From: Yersinia kristensenii
GTDB taxonomy: Bacteria > Pseudomonadota > Gammaproteobacteria > Enterobacterales > Enterobacteriaceae
DNA length: 64,000 nucleotides
Direction of reading: 5' to 3'
Assembly: GCF_900460525.1 (NCBI RefSeq)
Contig: NZ_UHIY01000001.1
Coordinates: forward strand, 2,232,001-2,296,000
In this document: positions 55,340-64,000 of the stretch, in pieces
How positions within the stretch are numbered: position 1 is the first letter of the stretch
How the letters are laid out: the number at the start of each line of letters is the position of its first letter
Made by a program: the position numbers and the translations under genes
The notes under the pieces: model-generated
What the model saw: only the letters and a program-made list of their open reading frames with translations
The model's database searches: none
What the model was told of the DNA's origin: nothing

Positions 55340-58231
55340 ATGCATAAACAGTTTGCTCGCATCATTGGTATATTTTTCTTATTAGGTTTGCTGGCTCCAC
55401 TGAGTTGGGCTGACATTCCTGCATGGCAACCACTGGCAGAAGCTATTCACAAAAGTGAACACGACTTACGCAAATATCAGGCGATAAAATTGCCTAATGG
55501 TATGACTGTGTTGTTGGTTTCTGATGAGCAAGCACCTAAATCCTTAGCTGCCTTGGCATTACCTGTTGGCTCCCTGGAAGATCCTAATAATCAATTGGGA
55601 TTAGCTCATTATTTAGAACATATGTTACTGATGGGCTCTAAGCGCTTCCCTGAGCCCGGCAGTTTCTCTGAATTCTTGAAAAAACATGGCGGTAGCCATA
55701 ACGCGAGCACGGCTTCTTATCGAACCGCTTATTATCTTGAAATTGAAAATGATGCATTGGCCCCGGCGGTTGACCGTTTAGCTGATGCAATTGCTGAGCC
55801 GCTGTTAGACCCAATTAATGCCGACCGTGAACGTAATGCGGTAAATGCAGAATTGACGATGGCCCGCTCTCGCGATGGTATGCGTATGGCGCAAGTGAAT
55901 GCGGAAACCTTAAACCCGGCTCATCCAAGTGCGCGTTTTTCCGGCGGGAATCTGGAGACACTTAAAGATAAACCTGATGGTAAATTACATGATGAGCTGC
56001 TGAGTTTCTATCACCATTATTACTCAGCTAACCTGATGGTAGGTGTGCTGTATAGCAATCAGTCCTTGGAACAATTGGCGCAATTAGCTGCCGATACCTT
56101 TGGCCGAATCCCTAATCGGGATGCAAAAGTACCACCGATTACAGTACCTGCGGTCACACCGGATCAAACCGGCATTATTATTCATTATGTTCCCGCCCAA
56201 CCTCGCAAACAACTAAAAGTAGAATTCCGTATTGAGAATAACAGTGCAGAATTCCGCAGTAAAACAGATACTTATATCAGCTATTTAATAGGTAACCGTA
56301 GCAAAGATACCCTGTCTGACTGGTTGCAAAAACAAGGGTTGGCAGATGCCATTAATGCCGGGGCTGACCCGATGGTGGATAGGAATGGCGGTGTATTCTC
56401 CATTTCGGTATCACTCACGGATAAAGGTTTGGCCAATCGTGATGTCGTGGTCGCCGCCATTTTTGACTACATCAATATGTTGCACAAAGATGGCATCAAA
56501 AAGAGTTATTTTGATGAAATTGCCGATGTATTAAATCTGGATTTCCGCTATCCCTCAATCACACGGGATATGGACTACATTGAGTGGCTGGTGGATATGA
56601 TGTTGCGGGTACCTGTCGCACATGTACTTGATGCCCCTTATCTGGCTGATCACTATGATCCGAAAGCCATCGCTGCGCGATTGGCTGAAATGACACCGGA
56701 AAATGCGCGTATTTGGTTTGTCAGCCCAGAAGAACCCCACAATAAGGTGGCCTATTTTGTTGATGCCCCTTATCAGGTCAATAAAATCAGCCCGCAAGAG
56801 ATACAAGAATGGCAAAAACTGGGGAAAGACATCACGCTGAGTTTACCGGCACTTAACCCCTATATTCCGGACAATTTCTCCTTAATCAAAGCTGATAAAA
56901 ATATCACCCGACCACAGCAAGTGGCACAACAACCGGGGTTGCGGGTGTTCTATATGCCAAGCCAGTATTTTGCTGACGAACCTAAAGCTGATATTTCGGT
57001 TGCTTTCCGTAACCCACATGCATTGGATACTGCCCGTCATCAGGTTCTTTTTGCTTTGACTGATTATCTGGCTGGGTTGTCACTCGATGAGTTGAGTTAT
57101 CAGGCCTCAATTGGTGGGATTAGCTTCTCTACTGCACCGAATAACGGTTTGTATGTCAGTGCGAATGGCTTCACACAGCGGATGCCGCAGTTACTGACTT
57201 CTTTGGTGGAGGGTTACGCCAGTTTCACTCCGACAAAAGATCAATTGGCACAGGCCAAGTCTTGGTATCGTGAACAACTGGAAGTTGCCGAGAAAGGCAA
57301 AGCTTATGAGTTGGCAATTCAGCCGGCCAAGTTACTGTCTCATGTTCCCTACTCAGAACGTAGCGAGCGGCGTAAATTGCTAGACACCATCAGTGTGCAA
57401 GATGTCGTAACCTATCGTGATGACTTACTCAAACAGTCTGCGGTAGAAGTATTAGCAGTGGGTAATATGACTGCCGGGCAAGTAACATCTCTGGCCGAGT
57501 CATTGAAAAAACAGCTCAATTGGACTGGAACAACTTGGTGGACTGGCGAGGATGTCATTGTTGATAAAACTCAGCTTGCCAACATGGAACGGCTTGGCAG
57601 TAGCTCAGATGCGGCGCTGGCTGCCGTCTATGTGCCGACTGGCTATACAGAAATTGAGGGCATGGCGCGTAGCGCATTGCTGGGGCAAATTGTTCAGCCG
57701 TGGTTCTATGACCAACTACGCACAGCAGAGCAACTCGGCTACGCGGTCTTTGCCTTCCCAATGTCAGTTGGGCGTCAATGGGGCTTAGGTTTCTTACTGC
57801 AAAGTAATAGCAAACAACCTGATTATCTTTATCAGCGCTACCTTGCGTTCTATCCACAAGCTGAGAAGCGGTTGCGTGAAATGAAACCGGCTGATTTTGA
57901 ACAATATAAACAGGCACTCATTAACCAATTACTGCAACGTCCACAAACGCTGGATGAAGAAGCCAGCCGTTACAATAATGATTTCAATCGCAATAATTTT
58001 GCGTTTGATAGCCGCGAGAAAATGATTACTCAGGTGAAGCCGCTGACGAACACTGCATTGGCAGATTTCTTCCAGCAAGCTGTTATTAAACCACAAGGTT
58101 TGGCGCTACTTTCTCAGGTCAAAGGCCAAGGGCAAACTGAGGGTGGGTATGCGGTGCTTAAAGGATGGACGACTTACCCAACAATTTCAGCCTTGCAAGC
58201 AACCTTGCCGCAGAAGGTATTGGCTCCATGA
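55340..58231 (+). CDS. ptrA: Protease III (pitrilysin)
   Basis: Periplasmic zinc metallopeptidase of the insulinase family (M16) that degrades small peptides. The 963-residue precursor has a Sec signal cleaved near residue 24 (L-S-W-A-D), the inverted zinc motif H-x-x-E-H (H90, E93, H94) and the third ligand E171. The embedding of ptrA between recC and recB is the normal enterobacterial order and is not linked to recombination function. Overlaps recB by 4 bp. Confidence 0.98.
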   Translation: MHKQFARIIGIFFLLGLLAPLSWADIPAWQPLAEAIHKSEHDLRKYQAIKLPNGMTVLLVSDEQAPKSLAALALPVGSLEDPNNQLGLAHYLEHMLLMGSKRFPEPGSFSEFLKKHGGSHNASTASYRTAYYLEIENDALAPAVDRLADAIAEPLLDPINADRERNAVNAELTMARSRDGMRMAQVNAETLNPAHPSARFSGGNLETLKDKPDGKLHDELLSFYHHYYSANLMVGVLYSNQSLEQLAQLAADTFGRIPNRDAKVPPITVPAVTPDQTGIIIHYVPAQPRKQLKVEFRIENNSAEFRSKTDTYISYLIGNRSKDTLSDWLQKQGLADAINAGADPMVDRNGGVFSISVSLTDKGLANRDVVVAAIFDYINMLHKDGIKKSYFDEIADVLNLDFRYPSITRDMDYIEWLVDMMLRVPVAHVLDAPYLADHYDPKAIAARLAEMTPENARIWFVSPEEPHNKVAYFVDAPYQVNKISPQEIQEWQKLGKDITLSLPALNPYIPDNFSLIKADKNITRPQQVAQQPGLRVFYMPSQYFADEPKADISVAFRNPHALDTARHQVLFALTDYLAGLSLDELSYQASIGGISFSTAPNNGLYVSANGFTQRMPQLLTSLVEGYASFTPTKDQLAQAKSWYREQLEVAEKGKAYELAIQPAKLLSHVPYSERSERRKLLDTISVQDVVTYRDDLLKQSAVEVLAVGNMTAGQVTSLAESLKKQLNWTGTTWWTGEDVIVDKTQLANMERLGSSSDAALAAVYVPTGYTEIEGMARSALLGQIVQPWFYDQLRTAEQLGYAVFAFPMSVGRQWGLGFLLQSNSKQPDYLYQRYLAFYPQAEKRLREMKPADFEQYKQALINQLLQRPQTLDEEASRYNNDFNRNNFAFDSREKMITQVKPLTNTALADFFQQAVIKPQGLALLSQVKGQGQTEGGYAVLKGWTTYPTISALQATLPQKVLAP

Positions 58232-61200
58232 CATCAATGACTCCCCAGCGCCTGGAGCCGCTAACGCTGCCCTTGTATGGCGAGAGGCTAATTGAAGCCT
58301 CCGCCGGTACCGGTAAGACTTTTACCATCGGGGTTCTTTATCTTAGATTGCTGCTTGGCTTAGGCGGGGAGGCGGCGTTTCGTCGCCCTCTCATGGTTGA
58401 GGAAATCCTGGTGGTGACCTTTACTGAGGCGGCAACTGAGGAACTGAGAGGGCGAATTCGTGACAATATTCATGAGTTGCGTATTGCCTGCGTACGGGGA
58501 GTCAGCGATGACCCGATGCATAAGGATTTACTGGCGGAAATCACTGATCTGAATAAAGCAGCCGCAGACCTTTTGGCGGCTGAGCGGCAGATGGATGAAG
58601 CGGCAATTTATACTATTCACGGTTTTTGTCAGCGCATGTTGGCTAACAATGCCTTTGAATCTGGCATCTTATTTGAACAAACTTTGGTGCAGGATGAACA
58701 GCCATTACGCAGGCAAGCTTGCGCCGATTTCTGGCGGCGTCATTGCTACCCGCTCCCTCTGGCTCTCGCCAGGGCAGTGAGTCAGGAGTGGAGTGGGCCG
58801 GAGGCATTACTGAAAGACCTTTCTGCTTACTTGCAAGGTGAAACGCCAAAATTTCGGCAAGCTCCCGGCGATGATGAAACAATACTCAGTCGGCATCAGC
58901 AGATAGTGATGCAAATTGATGCGGTCAAAGCGCAATGGCGAGCAGCGGCTCCTGAGTTAGAGGCGCTGATTAGCGGGTCGGGAGTGGATAAACGCAGCTA
59001 CAGTGCGCGATATTTACCTAACTGGCTGGAAAAAGTCGGTGTATGGGCGGAGCAAGAAACCGGCGATTATCAGTTACCCAAAGAGCTAGAAAAATTTCGT
59101 CAGTCAGTATTATTTGAAAAAACCAAAAAGGGGGAAGCCCCCCAACACGATATATTCAATGCTATAGACCGAATATTTGAACAACCTCTGACACTCAGAG
59201 ATCTGATTTTAGCCAGAGCTATCAGTGAAATACGAGCCTCTGTACAGCAAGAAAAACGGCAGCGAGCAGAATTAGGTTTTGATGATCTGCTCAGTAAATT
59301 GGATGCTGCATTGCAGCAACCGGGCGGGGAATTGTTAGCTCAATCTATTCGCATTCGTTATCCCGTCGCAATGATTGATGAGTTTCAAGATACCGACCCG
59401 CAGCAATACCGTATTTTCCACACACTTTATGGTGGGCAAGGAGAGTGTGGTTTATTGCTGATCGGGGATCCTAAACAAGCTATTTACGCTTTCCGTGGTG
59501 CTGACATTTTTACTTATATTCGGGCCCGCTCGGAAGTAAGTGCACACTACACACTAGAGACTAACTGGCGCTCATCCTTCCCGATGGTGCAATCAGTCAA
59601 TCGACTTTTTAGTTTGGTCGACATTCCTTTTTTGTTTAAACAAATCCCCTTTATAAATGTGGTACCTGCGCAAAAAAATAAGCAGTTATCATTTGAAATA
59701 AAAGGAAAAAAACAGCCAGCAATGTCTTTCTGGTTGCAGCCGGGCGAGGGTGTCGGGGTTAGTGAGTACCAACAATTAATGGCGCGACAGTGTGCAGCCC
59801 AAATCCGTGACTGGCTCACCTCGGGTCAGCAGGGATTGGCTCAATTAGTGACGGCCACAAGCTCAAGGCCGGTTCAGGCATCAGATATCACTATATTAGT
59901 GCGCAGCCGGGCAGAGGCGGCATTAGTGCGCGATGCCCTGAGTGCATTGGCTATCCCATCTGTTTATTTATCTAATCGTGATAGCGTATTTGATACCGCA
60001 GAAGCCAAAGATTTGCTGTGGTTATTGCAGGCTGTTCTGGCTCCTGAACAGGAACGGGCATTACGCAGTGCCATGGCGACTGGTATGCTCGGGCTGGATG
60101 CACAAATGCTGGATGAATTGAATCACGATGAGCGAGCTTGGGATGCTTTGGTTGATGAGTTCGATGGCTACCGTCAACATTGGCAGCGCCGTGGTGTGCT
60201 CCCGATGCTGCGAGAGGTTATGGCTCATCGGCATTTGGCTGAAAACTTGTTAGCAACACAGGGCGGTGAACGGCGGCTGACAGATTTGCTGCATCTGGGC
60301 GAATTATTACAAGAAGCCGCATCGCAGCTTGATAGTGAGCACGCACTAATCCGTTGGTTGGCACAGCAAATAGCCCAGCCGAATCATCAGTCTGATAACC
60401 AACAATTACGTTTGGAAAGTGACCGCCATTTGGTGCAAGTGATTACTATCCATAAATCGAAAGGGCTGGAATACCCGCTGGTGTGGTTACCTTTTGTGGG
60501 CAATTTCCGCCAACAGCAGGATGTTCTTTACCATGATCGTCATAGCTTTGAAGCATTACTTGACCTGAACGCCGACGAAGAGAGTCAAGCTTTGGCGGAG
60601 GAAGAGCGTCTGGCAGAAGACTTACGGCTATTATATGTTGCCCTCACCCGAGCGGTTTATCATTGCAGTATAGGTATTGCCCCACTGATTAAAGGTGGGC
60701 GAAAAAAACAGGGTGAAAGTGACATGCACCTCAGCGCGCTAGGTTATCTGGTGCAACAAGGACAGTCGGGAGATGCACGGTATCTTGCTGATAAACTCGC
60801 AGAGTTAGCAACCCTGGCTGGTGGAGATATTTCTGTTTCGCCAGCCGGACAACTGGACGAAACGCCTTGGCATCCCCAGTCGGAAGCGTTGCCAGCCCTT
60901 GCCGCTCGCCAGTTTAGCCGTCAAATACACGATTTTTGGCGGGTCACCAGCTATTCAGGTTTACAACAGCATGGTTCGAGTAAAAGTGGAGTATCACAGG
61001 CGCTGAATGTGCCATTACAGGAATTATTACCGCGGCTGGATACAGATGCCGTTGGCGAGCAAGCATTAATAACAGAGCCGCAATTAACCCCTCATACCTT
61101 CCCTCGCGGTGCGGCACCAGGGACTTTCCTGCATGATCTGCTGGAACCTTTGGATTTCAGTCAGCCGATCGAACAAGACTGGCTGACTGAACAGTTACAG

Positions 61201-61857
61201 CAACAAGGTTTTGGCGAACAATGGTCACCTATGTTGTATCAATGGCTAAATGACATTGTACAAACCCCTCTGAATGAAACTGGGGTGACATTGGCGGAAT
61301 TGACACCACAGAGTAAGCAGGCTGAATTGCAATTTTATTTGCCGATAGACGCATTACTGCAAGCCCGAGAGTTAGACACCTTAATCAAGCGCTATGACCC
61401 ACTTTCTCGTCAGTGCCCTGCATTGGATTTTCAGCAAGTCCGTGGGATGCTAAAAGGATTTATTGATCTGGTTTTCTGCTGGCAGGGGAAATATTACTTA
61501 TTGGATTATAAATCCAATTGGTTGGGAGAAGACAGCAGCGCTTACACCAATGAGGCGATGGTCCAAGCCATGGCAGAGCATCGCTATGATTTGCAATATC
61601 AGCTTTATACTCTGGCATTACATCGCTATTTACGTCATCGACTGGAAGATTATGACTATCAGCGCGACTTTGGTGGCGTCATTTATCTCTTCCTGCGGGG
61701 TATTGATAGCCAACATCCGGGGAATGGTATTTTTAGTTGTCGTCCTGACTGGGAGCTGATTGAAAGAATGGATTGTCTATTCAGTGGTCGTGAGGTAGAA
61801 CGGCACATTGGCGATAAAAGTGGTATTGCGACTACCGGTGAGGGCACATCAATATGA
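58228..61857 (+). CDS. recB: RecBCD subunit RecB (helicase-nuclease)
   Basis: 3'-to-5' SF1 helicase and the only nuclease of RecBCD, which also loads RecA. About 1209 residues from the ATG at 58228, which overlaps the ptrA stop (ATGA); a longer reading into ptrA is not needed. Walker A is [10 protein letters not shown] near residue 25, helicase motif II is I-D-E-F-Q-D-T-D, and the C-terminal nuclease motif is G-F-I-D-L-V-F ... L-L-D-Y-K-S-N-W. Ends in a 4-bp overlap with recD. Confidence 0.98.
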   Translation: MTSMTPQRLEPLTLPLYGERLIEASAGTGKTFTIGVLYLRLLLGLGGEAAFRRPLMVEEILVVTFTEAATEELRGRIRDNIHELRIACVRGVSDDPMHKDLLAEITDLNKAAADLLAAERQMDEAAIYTIHGFCQRMLANNAFESGILFEQTLVQDEQPLRRQACADFWRRHCYPLPLALARAVSQEWSGPEALLKDLSAYLQGETPKFRQAPGDDETILSRHQQIVMQIDAVKAQWRAAAPELEALISGSGVDKRSYSARYLPNWLEKVGVWAEQETGDYQLPKELEKFRQSVLFEKTKKGEAPQHDIFNAIDRIFEQPLTLRDLILARAISEIRASVQQEKRQRAELGFDDLLSKLDAALQQPGGELLAQSIRIRYPVAMIDEFQDTDPQQYRIFHTLYGGQGECGLLLIGDPKQAIYAFRGADIFTYIRARSEVSAHYTLETNWRSSFPMVQSVNRLFSLVDIPFLFKQIPFINVVPAQKNKQLSFEIKGKKQPAMSFWLQPGEGVGVSEYQQLMARQCAAQIRDWLTSGQQGLAQLVTATSSRPVQASDITILVRSRAEAALVRDALSALAIPSVYLSNRDSVFDTAEAKDLLWLLQAVLAPEQERALRSAMATGMLGLDAQMLDELNHDERAWDALVDEFDGYRQHWQRRGVLPMLREVMAHRHLAENLLATQGGERRLTDLLHLGELLQEAASQLDSEHALIRWLAQQIAQPNHQSDNQQLRLESDRHLVQVITIHKSKGLEYPLVWLPFVGNFRQQQDVLYHDRHSFEALLDLNADEESQALAEEERLAEDLRLLYVALTRAVYHCSIGIAPLIKGGRKKQGESDMHLSALGYLVQQGQSGDARYLADKLAELATLAGGDISVSPAGQLDETPWHPQSEALPALAARQFSRQIHDFWRVTSYSGLQQHGSSKSGVSQALNVPLQELLPRLDTDAVGEQALITEPQLTPHTFPRGAAPGTFLHDLLEPLDFSQPIEQDWLTEQLQQQGFGEQWSPMLYQWLNDIVQTPLNETGVTLAELTPQSKQAELQFYLPIDALLQARELDTLIKRYDPLSRQCPALDFQQVRGMLKGFIDLVFCWQGKYYLLDYKSNWLGEDSSAYTNEAMVQAMAEHRYDLQYQLYTLALHRYLRHRLEDYDYQRDFGGVIYLFLRGIDSQHPGNGIFSCRPDWELIERMDCLFSGREVERHIGDKSGIATTGEGTSI

Positions 61858-63737
61858 TGACGTTACTGGAGCAGGCGGTTCGTGACCACTTACTCCGCCC
61901 GCTGGATATTCAGTTCTCACGGATGATAGCGGGTGATAATGCCCCTATGCTGCAATTGGCAGCGGCTGTTCTGAGTGCCGAAGCTGGTGCTGGACATGTA
62001 TGTTTGCCACTCAGCTATTTGCAGCCAGATCAGCTATTTGGCGGGCGGCAGCCAGCACTAGCGCAAGCGCTGTGGCAGGCAATTGGTGCGCCGGATCAAT
62101 TACATTGGATGCAAACACTCAATAACTCTCCAGCCGTCAGTGATGGCACACTGCCCACACCGCTAGTTTTGCAAAATGACCGTTTGTATCTACAACGGAT
62201 GTGGCAATACGAAGGGGATGTGGTGCGTTTTATGGCCAGTGACAATACGGCGTCATTTATCAATGAAACCAGAGATGTGAACGAGGCATTATTAAGAGAG
62301 ACGCTCGACCGCCTATTTGGGCCAGCGAGCACTGAGGTCGACTGGCAAAAGTTGGCTGCCGCTGTTGCCGCTACCCGCCGTATTTCCGTGATTTCCGGTG
62401 GCCCAGGGACAGGTAAAACGACCACAGTCGCCAAATTATTGACTGCGCTGATACAACTTAGCCAAGGACAACGTTTGCGTATTCAACTTGCTGCACCCAC
62501 CGGTAAAGCTGCTGCACGTTTGACGGAATCACTGGGCAAAGCCATTCGCCAACTCTCACTGACTGACGATGAACGTAAGTTATTCCCCGACCAGGCATCC
62601 ACATTGCACCGTTTGTTGGGCGCGCAACCTAATAGCCAGCGCCTACGTTATCACCGTGGTAACCCCCTAAATCTTGATGTGCTGGTGGTCGATGAAGCAT
62701 CAATGGTGGATTTGCCTATGATGGCGCGGCTAATTGCAGCATTGCCAGCCAAAGCTCAGGTGATTTTTCTCGGTGACCGTGACCAATTGGCTTCGGTAGA
62801 AGCAGGGGCAGTGCTGGGCGACATATGCCGTTTTGCTGAGTTGGGTTACAGCGAATCACGGGCGGAACAACTAACTCGCTTAACAGGATGCACATTGGCG
62901 GGAAATATCCCGATTGGTGATGTGCAGACAGATACAGTCAATGTCCGTGATAGCTTGTGTTTGTTGCGTAAGAGCTACCGCTTTGATGAGAAATCCGGGA
63001 TTGGACAACTTGCTTTAGCGGTGAATGCCGGAAGGTATCGGGATGCATTATCTGTTTTAAACGGTGCATATTCCGATATTGAAAATTTCTCATTGGCAGA
63101 TTCAGACGATTATCAGGTATTGCTGGAAGACTGTGCTGCGGGCTATCGGCACTATCTCGAACTGGCCGCAGCAGGTGTTCATGCAGTTGAGGTGCTGGCC
63201 GCATTTGGGCGCTATCAATTATTGTGTGCATTACGATCCGGGCCATTTGGTGTCAGCGGCTTAAATGAGCGCATTGAACAACTATTGCATCGCAAGCGGT
63301 TAATTGAGCGAACACCAGGGCCATCGGGACGTTGGTATGTTGGCAGGCCGGTGATGATAGGGCTAAATGACAGCGCACTTGGTTTATTCAACGGCGATAT
63401 TGGCATTGCTTTATATGACAGTGAGGGCGAGTTGCGAGTGCATTTCCAATTACCAGACGGCAATATAAAATCTGTGCAACCGAGCCGTCTTCCCAGCCAT
63501 GAAACCGCTTATGCTATGACAGTGCATAAATCTCAAGGCTCGGAGTTTGAACATACGGCATTGGTTTTACCCAATACATTCATGCCCGTGTTAACTCGCG
63601 AATTGGTCTATACCGCCATTACCCGCGCCCGTCAGCGTTTGACATTGTATTGTAGTGATACGGTATTGAGCCACGCGATCCGGACACCTACACATCGTGT
63701 TAGCGGATTAGTAGAACGTTTGAATCAATTGACCTGA
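61854..63737 (+). CDS. recD: RecBCD subunit RecD (helicase)
   Basis: 5'-to-3' SF1B helicase, the fast motor before Chi and the regulator of nuclease activity. The 627-residue protein (E. coli: 608) has Walker [11 protein letters not shown] near residue 183, Walker [10 protein letters not shown] and the C-terminal Y-T-A-I-T-R-A-R-Q motif VI. ATGA overlap with recB shows tight co-translation. Confidence 0.98.
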   Translation: MMTLLEQAVRDHLLRPLDIQFSRMIAGDNAPMLQLAAAVLSAEAGAGHVCLPLSYLQPDQLFGGRQPALAQALWQAIGAPDQLHWMQTLNNSPAVSDGTLPTPLVLQNDRLYLQRMWQYEGDVVRFMASDNTASFINETRDVNEALLRETLDRLFGPASTEVDWQKLAAAVAATRRISVISGGPGTGKTTTVAKLLTALIQLSQGQRLRIQLAAPTGKAAARLTESLGKAIRQLSLTDDERKLFPDQASTLHRLLGAQPNSQRLRYHRGNPLNLDVLVVDEASMVDLPMMARLIAALPAKAQVIFLGDRDQLASVEAGAVLGDICRFAELGYSESRAEQLTRLTGCTLAGNIPIGDVQTDTVNVRDSLCLLRKSYRFDEKSGIGQLALAVNAGRYRDALSVLNGAYSDIENFSLADSDDYQVLLEDCAAGYRHYLELAAAGVHAVEVLAAFGRYQLLCALRSGPFGVSGLNERIEQLLHRKRLIERTPGPSGRWYVGRPVMIGLNDSALGLFNGDIGIALYDSEGELRVHFQLPDGNIKSVQPSRLPSHETAYAMTVHKSQGSEFEHTALVLPNTFMPVLTRELVYTAITRARQRLTLYCSDTVLSHAIRTPTHRVSGLVERLNQLT

Positions 63738-63743
63738 AAATAT

Positions 63744-63765
63744 TGAAAGGGCAAATGCCCTTTCA
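63744..63765. terminator. Bidirectional terminator between recD and argA
   Basis: Perfect 9-bp stem TGAAAGGGC/GCCCTTTCA with an AAAT loop, between convergent genes. The minus side runs into ATATTTTC, so it suits argA well. Confidence 0.8.
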
Positions 63766-63767
63766 GA

Positions 63768-64000
63768 TTACAAATCTGCCAGCAGAATCTTTGAGCGGCG
63801 TTGATAATTATACAACTCTTGCTTCTGAATCGGTAACACGTCAACTTCGGCGGGAGTAAAACCGCGTTCCTGGAACCAGTGAATACTGCGGGTGGTTAAC
63901 ACAAACAGCTTTTTAAGGCCCATTTGGCGCGCCTGATTAGCCACTCGTTTTAACAGCATTTCACCTCGGGAGGAGCTGCGATAATCCGGATGTACCGCGA
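63768..64000 (-). CDS. argA: N-acetylglutamate synthase ArgA, C-terminal part (runs off the window)
   Basis: First step of arginine synthesis: acetylates glutamate with acetyl-CoA. Only the last 76 or so codons are in the window. The frame stays open to the right edge and reads [16 protein letters not shown], the acetyl-CoA-binding R/Q-x-x-G-x-G/A-type loop of the GNAT domain, then [15 protein letters not shown]. The internal ATG at 63959 is not the start. Location next to recD is the standard one. Confidence 0.96.
   Translation of the reverse strand, partial: AVHPDYRSSSRGEMLLKRVANQARQMGLKKLFVLTTRSIHWFQERGFTPAEVDVLPIQKQELYNYQRRSKILLADL

Noticed and set aside
58165..58227. Longer N-terminus for recB reaching into ptrA
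   Set aside because: The extra 21 residues are just ptrA read in another frame; the ATG at 58228 overlaps the ptrA stop in the usual ATGA way and begins close to the conserved RecB start.
1..64000. CRISPR array, prophage, transposase, tRNA or rRNA genes
   Set aside because: No spaced direct repeats, no phage or transposase proteins, and no tRNA or rRNA-like sequence were seen. The AT-rich T2SS block has no visible integrase or attachment repeats.

Overview
The window looks like a chromosomal segment of a Yersinia, most likely from the Y. enterocolitica/environmental group. The evidence is the enterobacterial core order lysR-lysA-galR ... aas-lplT-tas-ygdQ-mutH-rppH-ptsP-lgt-thyA-ppdAB-ygdB-ppdC-recC-ptrA-recB-recD-argA, a full 127-bp ERIC element, a single OmrA/OmrB-type sRNA next to aas, and a low-GC type II secretion locus of the kind carried by Yersinia. 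The species call is an inference from gene content and synteny; no database was searched.

Layout. (1) 1-11.7 kb is mixed metabolism: a PAS-GGDEF diguanylate cyclase, an Lrp/AsnC regulator, a DUF2000 protein, a sugar module (GH31 alpha-glycosidase and MFS transporter, divergent from a LacI-type regulator, with a good CRP site between), an ERIC element, cbpA-cbpM, and two oxidoreductases with a divergent HxlR regulator. (2) 11.9-12.6 kb encodes a Tat-exported beta-carbonic anhydrase. (3) 12.7-25.7 kb is a strikingly AT-rich block: a short winged-helix regulator, a compact type II secretion system (gspC-D-E-F-G-I-J-K-L-M-O on +, the pilotin gspS on -), then a ToxR/ToxS-like membrane regulator pair. 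(4) 25.7-31.6 kb holds a chemoreceptor, a DsbA-family protein and a degenerate metallo-beta-lactamase-fold protein with a divergent LysR regulator, and an MFS exporter. (5) 31.6-64 kb is conserved core, with one extra gene (a BisC/TorA-type molybdoenzyme) between galR and the Omr sRNA.

How the genes work together. The T2SS block supplies secretin, pilotin, ATPase, inner-membrane platform, five pseudopilins and its own prepilin peptidase, but has no gspH, gspN or gspA/B, and its GspC has no PDZ domain. No obvious secreted substrate lies beside it. The minor-pilin operon ppdA-ppdB-ygdB-ppdC at 49.7-51.7 kb encodes H/J/K/I-like proteins that need the same kind of peptidase and could in principle help prime the pseudopilus. 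The two flanking winged-helix regulators, one membrane-bound with a ToxS-like partner, are the natural candidates for controlling the locus. Yersinia are known to carry an accessory T2SS (Yts2), so this locus may be a version of it rather than a new system.

Two non-coding elements in the core region deserve attention: an OmrA/OmrB homologue at about 37.73-37.82 kb, and a cluster of DnaA boxes between mutH and rppH that occupies the position of E. coli DARS2.
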